DNA of 60,683 bases from Chitinophagales bacterium (lineage in GTDB: Bacteria; Bacteroidota; Bacteroidia; Chitinophagales; Saprospiraceae), in contig JAFLBP010000035.1 in assembly GCA_017303875.1 (NCBI GenBank), forward strand, positions 1-60,683. The letters run 5' to 3'. A program made the translations under genes and the position numbers. The notes beneath the pieces are model-generated. The model did no database searches. It was not told where the DNA came from and saw nothing but the letters and a program-made list of their open reading frames with translations. Of the stretch, positions 41,160 through 50,758 are shown one piece after another. Numbering within the stretch: the stretch's first letter is position 1; the number at the start of each line of letters is the position of its first letter.

Positions 41160-41915
41160 CTACAAGCCAATACCGAGTTTCAGTTGAAGATTGGGGCGGT
41201 CGATATAGCGAAGCGGTCTGTCCGGAGTATTAACAATCGCTTCCGGAAGCCCTCTGCTTTTCTTGGCTGCTTGCTGAGCAGTTTCAGAGTCCCAGTGGTT
41301 CCATGCCGTACCTACGGAAAAACGTATGCGATTGGTAATATTATAGTCCAAACCGAAATTGCAATTGAAGATAAAAAGCGTTCGCATGGCGTCTTTTTGT
41401 AATATTTGACTGTGGACAATAGCCTGATAGTCGTCTCGGCTATCTACATCCACACGTTTGTGAATTACTTTATCATACCGGTAAAGATAGATTTGAAATT
41501 CCGGGTTAAAATAAAACTGAATTGGCGATTTTTTGATGGTGGTAAAAAATTTAGGGCCAATACCAAGCCATATACCGCGTTGATGGAAACCATATTCTGC
41601 CTTTCTCAGATGTTCATAGCTTTTACAGTTAGGTATTGGTCCCCAGAAAAAATGGTTAATGATCTCACAGGTGTCAACCGTAGTATTGGAATAAGAGTCA
41701 ACCGTCGCTTTTTTAAAATGGTAAGCTCCTCCCTGAAGATGAAGTGCTATATTTTTTCTCAATTTGATTTCATAACCCAAATTGAAAACAGAGTACCCTT
41801 TTTTACTCCAATGAGCAAAATCATAGTAAAGGTAGTTTTTCCGGGTAGCTTGCTTTTGAGCAAACAAGGAGCTGAGGCAGGTGATTCCGAGAAGGAAACA
41901 AAATACGTATTTCAT
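41160..41915 (-). CDS. Outer-membrane beta-barrel-like protein, paralogue 1
   Basis: Protein of 251 residues with a signal peptide (MKYVFCFLLGITCLSSLFAQ) and alternating aromatic strand pattern (FHQRGIWLGIGPKFFT, IQFYFNPEFQIYLYRYD). It ends in PNLQLKLGIGL. It is a paralogue of the neighbour at 41934: both share the N..SYGY/YSVFNLGYE.., FxQRGxWLxxxPKF and GLPxxIxxxPxxPxxxxxxPxxxxKxG blocks. Function unknown. Confidence 0.75.
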   Translation of the reverse strand: MKYVFCFLLGITCLSSLFAQKQATRKNYLYYDFAHWSKKGYSVFNLGYEIKLRKNIALHLQGGAYHFKKATVDSYSNTTVDTCEIINHFFWGPIPNCKSYEHLRKAEYGFHQRGIWLGIGPKFFTTIKKSPIQFYFNPEFQIYLYRYDKVIHKRVDVDSRDDYQAIVHSQILQKDAMRTLFIFNCNFGLDYNITNRIRFSVGTAWNHWDSETAQQAAKKSRGLPEAIVNTPDRPLRYIDRPNLQLKLGIGL

Positions 41916-41933
41916 AGTGCTTGTTTTTAAGGT

Positions 41934-42710
41934 TTAAAAATTATACCCGATTTTAAAGCGAAAATCCGGCATAAAGGCACTTTTATAAGGCACTTCCGGC
42001 TGATGGATGATTCCCCCTGGCAGCCCAAAACTTTCTTTTTTCTGCTTTGCGGCTTTGTTGGTACGGTTGCTGCCAATACTCAGACCCATTTCCATCGTCA
42101 TCCGTTTGAAGATCAGGGGAGAGCTTATGCCCATGTGCAAAACGGCTCTTAAATGCGAAGTCGATTTGTTTTTTGAAATACGTACGCTGGAAACGTATTT
42201 ATTATTCAGTTCTCGGTAGCGACTCAATTCATAAATATCATATTTGTAGCTGTAAATCTGGAGTTCAGGAGCAAGGTAAAATTGAATTCTATCGGGGTTT
42301 CCGGTATAAAATTTCGGCGCAACGGCCAGCCAACCTCCGCGTTGATTAAAGCTGCTTCTGATGGAACCTGTTTTAGGCGGGCCATCTGCTGTAACTGCAA
42401 GCAGAAAGTCAAAAAAACCTATGCCTACATAAGGGGTACCATTATGTGTTATTGTAGAGACTTTGTCCTGGTAGTTAAGTTTATCGGAGGAAAATCGGCC
42501 AGTCGTAACCTGAAGGCCAACCTTGCGATTAAAACGATGCTCATAAGCGATGTTGGCATAACCGTAGCCGCTTGATCTTAAATTTAACAGGTCGTAAGAA
42601 ATTCTGTTGGGACGATCCAGTACGCCGGGTGTTGTTCCAGCTTGTTGAGCCAGTACCTGACGGGTGAACACTGAAAGAAAAACAACGAGGATTGAAATTT
42701 GATTTTTCAT
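41934..42710 (-). CDS. Outer-membrane beta-barrel-like protein, paralogue 2
   Basis: Protein of 258 residues starting MKNQISILVVFLSVFTRQVLAQ at 42710 (the frame also reaches a GTG at 42734). It has a signal peptide, amphipathic strands (YGYANIAYEHRFNRKVGLQVTTGRF, WLAVAPKFYTGNPDRIQFYLAPELQIYSYKYD) and the aromatic C-terminus FRFKIGYNF of an outer-membrane barrel. Tandem paralogue of the gene at 41160, 18 bp upstream of it. Confidence 0.75.
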   Translation of the reverse strand: MKNQISILVVFLSVFTRQVLAQQAGTTPGVLDRPNRISYDLLNLRSSGYGYANIAYEHRFNRKVGLQVTTGRFSSDKLNYQDKVSTITHNGTPYVGIGFFDFLLAVTADGPPKTGSIRSSFNQRGGWLAVAPKFYTGNPDRIQFYLAPELQIYSYKYDIYELSRYRELNNKYVSSVRISKNKSTSHLRAVLHMGISSPLIFKRMTMEMGLSIGSNRTNKAAKQKKESFGLPGGIIHQPEVPYKSAFMPDFRFKIGYNF

Positions 42711-42808
42711 AACTGATTTGTATTTTGTTGCCACAAAGATCAGATGAAGAGAAGGCGGCTTTTCAGCGACTTTCGCAACTAATATATAATTTTTTATTTA
42801 ATATAAAG

Positions 42809-42837
42809 AAAGCCGCCCGGTTTTTCCGGACGGCTTT
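42809..42837 (-). terminator. Terminator of the acyl-CoA dehydrogenase gene
   Basis: AAAGCCG-C-CCGG and CCGG-A-CGGCTTT form a stem of 11 pairs with one mismatch and a T5 loop, 35 bp after the stop of the minus-strand gene. The minus-strand tract after it is TTCTTTAT, only moderately T-rich. Confidence 0.7.
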
Positions 42838-42871
42838 GCAATTTGGATATATAATGCCGGGGGAAGAAGGG

Positions 42872-44674
42872 TCAGAACGGCCAGGTATTGGCTTTCAGCA
42901 CCACCTCGGCGATGAGGCGGCGTTTCTCACGCACATTTACCGGCGGGTATTTGGTGAAGCGTTTGAGGCCCATCATAAAGGTTTTCAGCAAATCGCCTTC
43001 GGCAAAAGAAGCCAGTGCGTCTGTTGCATTTTTCTGCATACGTGCAGTGGCATCATGCAGAAATACTTGCAACATGGCATCGTACACTTCCTGTGCCTGT
43101 GCTTTATCATTGCGTTCGGCGAGTTTTTGCACGCGCAACAGCATGGATTCGGCGGCGAAAAGATCGATGAGCATATCGGCGCAATTCATCAGGATTTCCT
43201 GCTCCTCTTTGAGATTGAGCTTGCCGTCCATTTGCATTTTGGCAGCTGCTCCGGCGGTCATGAGGAGTACTTTGCGGAAGTCGGCAATCGCGCGTTTTTC
43301 TTCAGCGTATTCGCCTTCCAGTTTTTCCATGGAGGGCATGGAGGTCAGTTCTTTTTGAACTGCCCAGGCCGGGCCAACCAGATCCAGCTCGCCTTTCATG
43401 GCGCGTTTGAAAATCTGATCGAACATCAGCAGGCGGTTGATTTCATTGGTGCCTTCGTAGATGCGGTTGATACGGCTGTCGCGGTAAGCGCGGGCAGCCG
43501 GGAATTCTTCACTGAAACCGATGCCACCGTGGATTTGTACATTCTCATCCACGCAGTAGTGGCTGACTTCAGAGCCATAAACCTTGAGAATGGAGCACTC
43601 GATGGCGTATTCTTCGGCGGCTTCCAAGGTAGCTTCGCCAAAAGATTTGCCATTTTGGGTTTCTGCGTCTTTTTTCACCTGCATCAGTTGCGAAGTGCGG
43701 TAGCTGGCGCTTTCCACGGCAAAGGTGCGGATGGCCATTTCGGCAAGTTTGTACTGGATTGCACCAAAATTAGCAATCGGCTGGCCGAACTGATGGCGCT
43801 CATTGGCGTAGTTGGCCGCCATCTCGAGTACTTTTTTGGAGCCACCAACACACATCACACCCAGTTTGAAACGACCGATGTTGAGGGCGTTAAATGCGAT
43901 CAGGTGTCCTTTCCCCACTTGACCAAGTACATTGTCTGCCGGTACCTGTACATTTTCAAAAAACACCTGGCGGGTGGAAGAGCCTTTGATGCCGAGTTTG
44001 TCTTCCTCAGCGCCCAGGGTAATTCCCGGAGTGTTGGCGTCTACGATGAATCCGGTGAATTTTTCACCGCCAACTTTTGCGAATACGATAAATACATCTG
44101 CAAAACCGGCGTTGGAGATCCACATTTTTTGACCGGAAATGAGGTAATGTGAGCCGTCCGCGCTCAAATCTGCACGGGTTTTGGCATTCAGGGCGTCGGA
44201 GCCGCTACCAGGCTCCGTGAGGCAGTACGCTGCTTTGACATCGCCGGTAATCATGCCGGGCAGGTATTTCTGGCGTTGGGCTTCGGTGCCGAAATACAGA
44301 ATAGGCAACATACCGATGCCGGTATGGGCGGCAAAAGGAACGCAGAACGAACCCATTGGGCCGGCTACGTCAGCTATAATGGTATTGGTATTGGTATCGA
44401 GCTCCATGCCACCATATTCGGTTGGCATATGAGCGCCGAGGAGGCCGAGGTCGCCCATTTTTTTAAGCAGCCCGGGAACGAGGCCTGCTTCCTGTTTTTC
44501 AATGCGATCGCGAACGGGATCAAGTTCATTTTTGATGAAATCAGCGGTCATTTGCTGAATCATCTTTTGCTCTTCTGTGAATTCTTCAGGAATGAAGATA
44601 TCGGCGGGTTGGCTTTCGCGGATGAGAAACTCCCCGCCTTTGAGTACGTCGGTGCTGACAGCAGTATTTTCCAT
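42872..44674 (-). CDS. Acyl-CoA dehydrogenase (VLCAD/ACAD9-like, long form)
   Basis: FAD enzyme of 600 residues for the first step of beta-oxidation. The acyl-CoA dehydrogenase core spans about 25-420: YCLTEPGSGSDA (about 153-164), KMWISNAGFADVFIVFAK, LGIKGSSTRQVFFENVQVP, and QIHGGIGFSEEFPAARAYRDSRINRIYEGTNEINR (about 376-410) with the catalytic-Glu region FSEEFP. A C-terminal extra helical domain of about 180 residues matches the long VLCAD-like forms and may mediate dimerisation or membrane contact. Encoded near a thiolase, but on the opposite strand and separated by a rhodanese gene. Confidence 0.93.
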   Translation of the reverse strand: MENTAVSTDVLKGGEFLIRESQPADIFIPEEFTEEQKMIQQMTADFIKNELDPVRDRIEKQEAGLVPGLLKKMGDLGLLGAHMPTEYGGMELDTNTNTIIADVAGPMGSFCVPFAAHTGIGMLPILYFGTEAQRQKYLPGMITGDVKAAYCLTEPGSGSDALNAKTRADLSADGSHYLISGQKMWISNAGFADVFIVFAKVGGEKFTGFIVDANTPGITLGAEEDKLGIKGSSTRQVFFENVQVPADNVLGQVGKGHLIAFNALNIGRFKLGVMCVGGSKKVLEMAANYANERHQFGQPIANFGAIQYKLAEMAIRTFAVESASYRTSQLMQVKKDAETQNGKSFGEATLEAAEEYAIECSILKVYGSEVSHYCVDENVQIHGGIGFSEEFPAARAYRDSRINRIYEGTNEINRLLMFDQIFKRAMKGELDLVGPAWAVQKELTSMPSMEKLEGEYAEEKRAIADFRKVLLMTAGAAAKMQMDGKLNLKEEQEILMNCADMLIDLFAAESMLLRVQKLAERNDKAQAQEVYDAMLQVFLHDATARMQKNATDALASFAEGDLLKTFMMGLKRFTKYPPVNVREKRRLIAEVVLKANTWPF

Positions 44675-44715
44675 TGGAAATTATTTTAGCATTTAAATTT
44701 AGCGAATTTTCGCTG

Positions 44716-44723
44716 CAAATATA
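44716..44723 (-). promoter_or_regulatory. Putative -7 box (TATATTTG) of the acyl-CoA dehydrogenase gene
   Basis: TATATTTG on the minus strand fits TAnnTTTG, 41 bp upstream of the start codon. Confidence 0.5.
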
Positions 44724-44795
44724 AATGGCTTCCATGAAAGAGTAAATAGCTTCAGCGAATTTTTGCAAAATATTTGCAAGTAGTGGTAAAAAAGA

Positions 44796-44828
44796 AACGC
44801 TCCTGCACCGAAACCGGGCAGGAGCGTT
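44796..44828 (-). terminator. Terminator of the Cys-less rhodanese gene
   Basis: AACGCTCCTGC and GCAGGAGCGTT, an 11-bp perfect stem with an eleven-base loop, followed on the minus strand by TTCTTTTTTT. It lies 25 bp after the stop. Confidence 0.88.
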
Positions 44829-44853
44829 ACACAGGGAGTATAAAAATTAACGC

Positions 44854-45174
44854 TTATCCTTTCACAGGCAGCCCTTCCGACTCCCATGCGGTAAGACCGC
44901 CTTCCATTACAGCCACGTCTGAATATCCTTTTTTGAGCAGCAATCTTGCGGCGTCGGTGCTTTTATTGCCTACGCGCGACAGGAAAACAACAGTACGATT
45001 GGTGGGCAGTTCGGAGAGACGCTGCTCCAGTTCACTAAACGGAACTTTGTAGAGCTGTTTGACGTCAACCGAAGTATTGGCTTCGTCGCGTTCGCGTACG
45101 TCTACCAAAATTCCGGCGCCTTTGATGTATGCTGCCCAAGCTTCGCGGGGACTGAGGTGTTTAAATGTGCCCAT
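44854..45174 (-). CDS. Rhodanese-fold protein lacking the catalytic Cys
   Basis: Protein of 106 residues with the rhodanese fold signature ILVDVRERDEANTSVDVKQLYKVPF (about 22-46) and GGLTAWESEGLPVKG. The active-site loop normally read as CxxGxRS is here FLSRVGNKSTDAA, with Ser in place of Cys, so sulfur transfer is not expected; it may be a regulatory or binding module. Monocistronic with its own promoter and terminator. The window's other rhodanese (1493) keeps the Cys. Confidence 0.88.
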   Translation of the reverse strand: MGTFKHLSPREAWAAYIKGAGILVDVRERDEANTSVDVKQLYKVPFSELEQRLSELPTNRTVVFLSRVGNKSTDAARLLLKKGYSDVAVMEGGLTAWESEGLPVKG

Positions 45175-45222
45175 ATCTGCAATCAGGTTTGTTTAACAAA
45201 TTTTGTACGTCTTTTGGCTTCA

Positions 45223-45255
45223 CAAAGATATACATAATTTCAGGGAGCTTGCAAA
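45223..45255 (-). promoter_or_regulatory. Bacteroidota-type promoter (-33 TTTG, 21 bp, -7 TATCTTTG) of the Cys-less rhodanese
   Basis: On the minus strand TTTG (45252-45255) precedes TATCTTTG (45223-45230) by 21 bases, close to the -33/-7 consensus. The start codon follows about 50 bases later. Confidence 0.7.
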
Positions 45256-45422
45256 TTGGCAAATAGTTAATTTATCTCTGTTTCATATTCAATTTATAAA
45301 AAGCTAAATCGTCCGGACGGGTAAATATTTTATTTTTCTACCCGGCTTGAGCCAAATATACTTCTGTTTTGTGAAATGCAAATTAGCTCGTTTTTTCTGA
45401 CTGCGACAAAACACAAGCGTTG

Positions 45423-45430
45423 TATCTTTG
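45423..45430 (+). promoter_or_regulatory. Putative -7 box (TATCTTTG) of the thiolase gene
   Basis: TATCTTTG matches TAnnTTTG, 66 bp before the start codon. The intergenic stretch 45175-45496 otherwise holds only this and the divergent rhodanese promoter; no reading frame is supported. Confidence 0.55.
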
Positions 45431-45496
45431 TTCCACCTTTGGCAAAGCCGTTTTGCCATCCCTAACCAACATTAATTCTTTGAATTTCAAATTTGC

Positions 45497-46675
45497 ATGA
45501 AGAAAGTATTTATTGTCGCGGCTGTTCGCACGCCAATCGGCAGTTTTGGTGGTAGTTTAGCCTCGGTGAGCGCCACACACCTGGGTGCAGCCGCCATTAA
45601 AGGCGCCCTGAAACAGGCAGGACTTGCGCCCGAAGCGGTGAATGAAGTGCTGATGGGCAATGTTGTAAGTGCCAATCTTGGACAAGCGCCAGCTCGTCAG
45701 GCCGCGTATTATGCCGGTTTGCCGAATAATGTTCCGTGCACAACGGTAAATAAAGTATGCGCTTCGGGTGTTAAAGCCATTACCCTGGGCGCGCAGAGCA
45801 TTATGCTTGGGCTGAATGACGTAGTTGTGGCCGGTGGTATGGAGAATATGTCGCAAATTCCGTACTATGTTCCGAACGCCCGTTGGGGATATAAATACGG
45901 TAATGGTGAAATGGTTGACGGTTTGGCTAAAGATGGCCTGACGGATGTGTACAACCAGTTTGCAATGGGCGTTTGCGCCGACCGTACGGCCTCAAAATAT
46001 GGCATTAGCCGCGAAGCTCAGGATGCTTTTGCTATTGACTCCTATAAACGCGCTGCCGCTGCTACCGAATCAGGCTTGTTTGCGCCGGAAATTGTGCCGG
46101 TAGAGATTCCCCAGAAAAAAGGAGATCCAATTCTTATTGCTAAAGATGAGGAGTACACGAAAGTTAATTTTGATAAAATTCCAGGCTTGCGCCCTGCTTT
46201 TACACCGGATGGTACGGTTACCGCCGCCAACGCTTCCACGATTAACGATGGTGCCGCAGCGCTGATCCTTGCCAGCGAAGAAGCCGTTGAACGCTACGGC
46301 CTCAAGCCCATTGCGGTTATTCGCGGTTTTGCCGACGCAGAGCAGGAGCCGGAATGGTTTACCACCACACCTACTGTCGCGGCTCCTAAAGCCTTGAAAA
46401 TGGCGGGTGTCACTGCTGAAGAGATTGACTTTTTTGAGGTTAATGAAGCCTTTTCAGTGGTAACAATGGCTTTTGAACAGGTTATGGGGATTTCGCACGA
46501 TAAAACCAATGTATTTGGCGGTGCAGTATCTCTGGGGCATCCCTTGGGCGCTTCGGGTGCGCGTATCGTGACGACGCTTACCAATGTACTGCAACAAAAA
46601 CAAGGCAAACTTGGCCTAGCCGCTATTTGTAATGGCGGTGGCGGTGCTACGGCGATCGTCATCGAACGGGTGTAG
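45497..46675 (+). CDS. Acetyl-CoA C-acetyltransferase (thiolase)
   Basis: Thiolase of 392 residues, cytoplasmic, that condenses two acetyl-CoA to acetoacetyl-CoA or performs the last step of beta-oxidation. Nucleophilic Cys88 in NKVCASGVKAI, the SMSQI-type NMSQIPYY region, His348 in GHPLGASGARIV and Cys378 in ICNGGGGATA complete the active site. The sequence resembles biosynthetic (degradation-neutral) acetoacetyl-CoA thiolases; it could feed the mevalonate pathway to which mvaD belongs. The TAG stop abuts a six-unit palindromic array. Confidence 0.93.
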   Translation: MKKVFIVAAVRTPIGSFGGSLASVSATHLGAAAIKGALKQAGLAPEAVNEVLMGNVVSANLGQAPARQAAYYAGLPNNVPCTTVNKVCASGVKAITLGAQSIMLGLNDVVVAGGMENMSQIPYYVPNARWGYKYGNGEMVDGLAKDGLTDVYNQFAMGVCADRTASKYGISREAQDAFAIDSYKRAAAATESGLFAPEIVPVEIPQKKGDPILIAKDEEYTKVNFDKIPGLRPAFTPDGTVTAANASTINDGAAALILASEEAVERYGLKPIAVIRGFADAEQEPEWFTTTPTVAAPKALKMAGVTAEEIDFFEVNEAFSVVTMAFEQVMGISHDKTNVFGGAVSLGHPLGASGARIVTTLTNVLQQKQGKLGLAAICNGGGGATAIVIERV

Positions 46676-46825
46676 TACTGTACTGCGAAATTCATTTCGC
46701 AGCAGTATGGCGAAATTTATTTCGCACAAGTACAGCGAAATTTATTTCGCACAAGTATAGCGAAATTTATTTCGCACAAGTATAGCGAAATTTATTTCGC
46801 ACAAGTATAGCGAAATTTATTTCGC
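46673..46825 (+). repeat. Array of six 25-bp palindromic units, locus 2 (after thiolase gene)
   Basis: Cores GCGAAATTTATTTCGC start at 46685 (variant TTC centre), 46710, 46735, 46760, 46785 and 46810: an exact 25-bp period. Cores are joined by ACAAGTATA or a close variant. The array follows the thiolase TAG directly (TAGTACTGTACTGCGAAATT). Each core is a self-complementary hairpin. Confidence 0.95.
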
Positions 46826-46847
46826 TCCCGCCAAGGCAAATGCACAT

Positions 46848-46885
46848 AAAAAAACGCCTCGCTGAAACCAGCAAGGCGTTTTTTT
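46848..46885. terminator. Bidirectional terminator between thiolase and atpG
   Basis: ACGCCT-CGCTG and CAGC-A-AGGCGT with an AAAC loop, preceded by A7 and followed by T7, so it can end both converging transcripts. It lies between two oppositely oriented palindromic repeat arrays. Confidence 0.9.
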
Positions 46886-46913
46886 ATATTAGTGTTTAGC
46901 GCGTTAGCGAAAT

Positions 46914-47007
46914 GAATTTCCCCGTACGAAGCCGCGAAATAAATTTCGCTATACTTTCGCGAAATGAATTTCGCGGTACTGCTTCGAAGCGGAGCTTCGA
47001 AGTACTA
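46914..47007 (-). repeat. Palindromic repeats, locus 3 (after atpG stop), inverted relative to locus 2
   Basis: Read on the minus strand it starts with the atpG stop: TAGTACTTCGAAGCTCCGC, TTCGAAGCAGTACCGCGAAA, TTCATTTCGCG, then AGTATAGCGAAATTTATTTC and further degenerate units. The first 45 bases match locus 1 (34171) at nearly every position; the later units match locus 2. Loci 2 and 3 face each other across the shared terminator. Confidence 0.9.
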
Positions 47008-47901
47008 GCCTTCGAGCGCAGCAACACCGCCCACGATTTCGGAAAGCTCTTTGGTAATCGCTTCCTGACGGGCTTTGTTGTAATTGATTTTCAGTGCTTT
47101 GAGCAGTTCTTCAGCGTTGTCGGTTGCCTTGTCCATGGCAGTCATACGCGCGCCGTGTTCAGATGCCTGGGTATCCAGCACCGTTTTGTGAAACTGGAGT
47201 TGGAGGATACTGGGCACCAGCGTTTCGAGCAGTTGCTGTTGGTCGGGCTCGAAGATATAATCGGCTTTGCGTTTGGCGCCTTTTTCAGCTTTTACTTCCA
47301 TTTTAGGAACGGGCAACCACTGTTCAACAGTAGGAATCTGGGTTGCGGCGTTGCGGAAGCGACCGTAAACGATGTCGATTGCGTCATACTTACCGGAGCT
47401 GAATTCAGCCATCAGGGTACGCGCTACTGCGCTAACGTCTTCGTAGGAAGGCGTATCGTAAACGGGGATATAGGTCGTATCGTAGTTCAAATCGCGGAAG
47501 CGGCGACGGAAGTAGTCGTATGCTTTCCGGCCGATAAAGGCCACGGTTACGTTACCTGTGCTGCGTTGTGCACCGTATTTGGCATTGATATGGGCAACCG
47601 TTTCTTTACCGATATTCGTATTGAATGCACCGCAGAGACCGCGGTTGGAGGTAACGACAACGATCAGCACATTTTTTACTTCGCGTACCTGGCCGTAGCT
47701 GCTGCCGCCATCACCATCCAGATTGGACAGGATATTGGACAACATACGGTTCAGGCGCTCGGCATAGGGGCGCATTTGCACAATGGCGTTTTGTGCTTTG
47801 CGCAATTTTGCAGCAGATACCATTTTCATTGCCTTGGTAATCTGCTGTGTATTAATAACGGATTTGATCCGTTCCCTTACTTCTTTTAAGCCACCGGCCA
47901 T
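47005..47901 (-). CDS. atpG: ATP synthase gamma subunit
   Basis: Central-stalk subunit of F1, 298 residues. The N-terminal coiled-coil MAGGLKEVRERIKSVINTQQITKAMKMVSAAKLRKAQ (1-37), the mid-domain VVTSNRGLCGAFNTNI and the C-terminal helix ARMTAMDKATDNAEELLKALKINYNKARQEAITKELSEIVGGVAAL are intact. Last gene of the operon, 51 bp after atpA, ending in TAG followed immediately by the palindromic repeat. Confidence 0.97.
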   Translation of the reverse strand: MAGGLKEVRERIKSVINTQQITKAMKMVSAAKLRKAQNAIVQMRPYAERLNRMLSNILSNLDGDGGSSYGQVREVKNVLIVVVTSNRGLCGAFNTNIGKETVAHINAKYGAQRSTGNVTVAFIGRKAYDYFRRRFRDLNYDTTYIPVYDTPSYEDVSAVARTLMAEFSSGKYDAIDIVYGRFRNAATQIPTVEQWLPVPKMEVKAEKGAKRKADYIFEPDQQQLLETLVPSILQLQFHKTVLDTQASEHGARMTAMDKATDNAEELLKALKINYNKARQEAITKELSEIVGGVAALEG

Positions 47902-47952
47902 GTTCTATGCGTATATAGGTTAAAAGTGGCGCCCCAAACGGGGCGCCGGTGC

Positions 47953-49539
<1,587 letters not shown>

Positions 49540-49589
49540 TGTATTGTGCGATTGATAAAGTGTTAAGGTTGTCGGTTGTCGGAATCCTT

Positions 49590-50150
49590 TCAGAATTCCT
49601 TGATATACAGATTTTTGGAGAATTGGTTGCGCAAGGTGTCAAGCTTGTAGGCCACACTGGCGTCGTAGCGCTTGTTGTCGAATTCAAGTACAAAGCCGCC
49701 AACAAGGCTTGGATCAACTTTGGTCTCGATATCGAGGCTTTCGTGGGTCAGTTTGCTTGCCAGTATTTGTGCGCGCAGGGCGTCCACGACACTTGCATCA
49801 AGCGGGGTGGCAGTAATTACGCGTACGGAAGTGATGTGCTTGAATGTTTTATACTGCTCGACAAATTCAGCGGCGATTTCCGGGAGGAAAGCTTCGCGGT
49901 TTTTACTAACAAGCAGCTTGGCATAAGCCATCGTCAGCGGGTCAATTTTGCCATTAAAAATCGCATCAAGAATTGCATGCTTTTTATCATTGGCAATGAC
50001 CGGGCTTTTGAGCAGCAGGTAGAAGTCGCGATTTTTGGTCGCGGCCAGCAGCGTATTCACGTCATCGTGTACCGCTTCCAGTTTGTTCTGCTCAATCGCC
50101 AATTCGATCAGCGATTTGGCGTAGCGGGTTGCTATTCTGGTTACGGACAT
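49590..50150 (-). CDS. atpH: ATP synthase delta subunit
   Basis: Peripheral-stalk subunit connecting F1 to the b subunit, 186 residues. The N-terminal helical bundle (ARYAKSLIELAIEQNKLEAVHDDV) and the C-terminal motif LVGGFVLEFDNKRYDASVAYKLDTLRNQF are typical. It starts 2 bp after the atpF stop. Confidence 0.95.
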   Translation of the reverse strand: MSVTRIATRYAKSLIELAIEQNKLEAVHDDVNTLLAATKNRDFYLLLKSPVIANDKKHAILDAIFNGKIDPLTMAYAKLLVSKNREAFLPEIAAEFVEQYKTFKHITSVRVITATPLDASVVDALRAQILASKLTHESLDIETKVDPSLVGGFVLEFDNKRYDASVAYKLDTLRNQFSKNLYIKEF

Positions 50151-50152
50151 GA

Positions 50153-50665
50153 TTAGTTGAGTTTAATCTGGTCGGCCAGCGTTTTAGCGTAGCTTTCCTG
50201 ATCGGCTTTATTGCTTAATTCGCGCTGAAGGATTTTTTCAGCAATTTCAATGGCAAATTGGCCCGACTTGTTTTTCAGTTCAACCAAGGCTGCCATTTTT
50301 TGATTTTCAATATCGTGCAGGGCGCTTTCGAGTTTGCGCTTGTATTCTGCATCGGCGCGGCCTTTTGCGTCGGCTTTGATTTGCTCGGCCACATCTTTGG
50401 CTTCTTTCAGCATTTGAGCGCGCTCTTCACGGGCTTCAGCGAGCAGTTTTTCATTCTGCGCCTGAAGGTGTGACATTTCTTCGCGGGCTTTTTTGGCCAT
50501 ATCGAGGGCGTCCTGAATATCCTGTTCGCGCTGTTTAAGCGCATTGCCGATCGGTTTGAAGGCGAAGCGCGACATGATGAACCAGAAAATCAGGAAGATG
50601 ATGGTCGTCCAGACCAACAAACCCGGTTCGGGTTTTAAAACGTTAAAATCTGCCAGAAACAACAT
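50153..50665 (-). CDS. atpF: ATP synthase b subunit
   Basis: Peripheral-stalk membrane subunit of 170 residues: a single N-terminal membrane helix (LLVWTTIIFLIFWFIMSRFAF, about 17-37) followed by a long charged coiled coil and a C-terminal delta-binding part. It lies 93 bp after atpE, the longest gap inside the operon, and that gap contains a terminator-like hairpin. Confidence 0.96.
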   Translation of the reverse strand: MLFLADFNVLKPEPGLLVWTTIIFLIFWFIMSRFAFKPIGNALKQREQDIQDALDMAKKAREEMSHLQAQNEKLLAEAREERAQMLKEAKDVAEQIKADAKGRADAEYKRKLESALHDIENQKMAALVELKNKSGQFAIEIAEKILQRELSNKADQESYAKTLADQIKLN

Positions 50666-50705
50666 TGCTGGAGTGTGGTGTATGATGGTAAAAACGGATT
50701 TTCTT

Positions 50706-50750
50706 CAAAAAACCGGGCTTTGCGTCGCCAACCGCTTCGCGCAGCCCGGT
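50706..50750 (-). terminator. Terminator-like hairpin between atpE and atpF (internal to the operon)
   Basis: ACCGGGC and GCCCGGT form the outer stem, with an inner TGCG/CGCA stem, then on the minus strand six T. It stands 9 bp downstream of the atpE stop in the direction of transcription. It should end or stabilise part of the atpB-atpE transcripts before atpF. Confidence 0.75.
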
Positions 50751-50758
50751 AAGCAAAA

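Noticed and set aside
42725..44152. 475-codon plus-strand frame opposite the acyl-CoA dehydrogenase gene
   Set aside because: Overlaps a clear enzyme gene and encodes no known motif; a shadow frame.
46673..46825. CRISPR array
   Set aside because: The period is only 25 bp, the spacers of 9 bases are nearly identical, and no cas genes are near; this is a palindromic tandem repeat.
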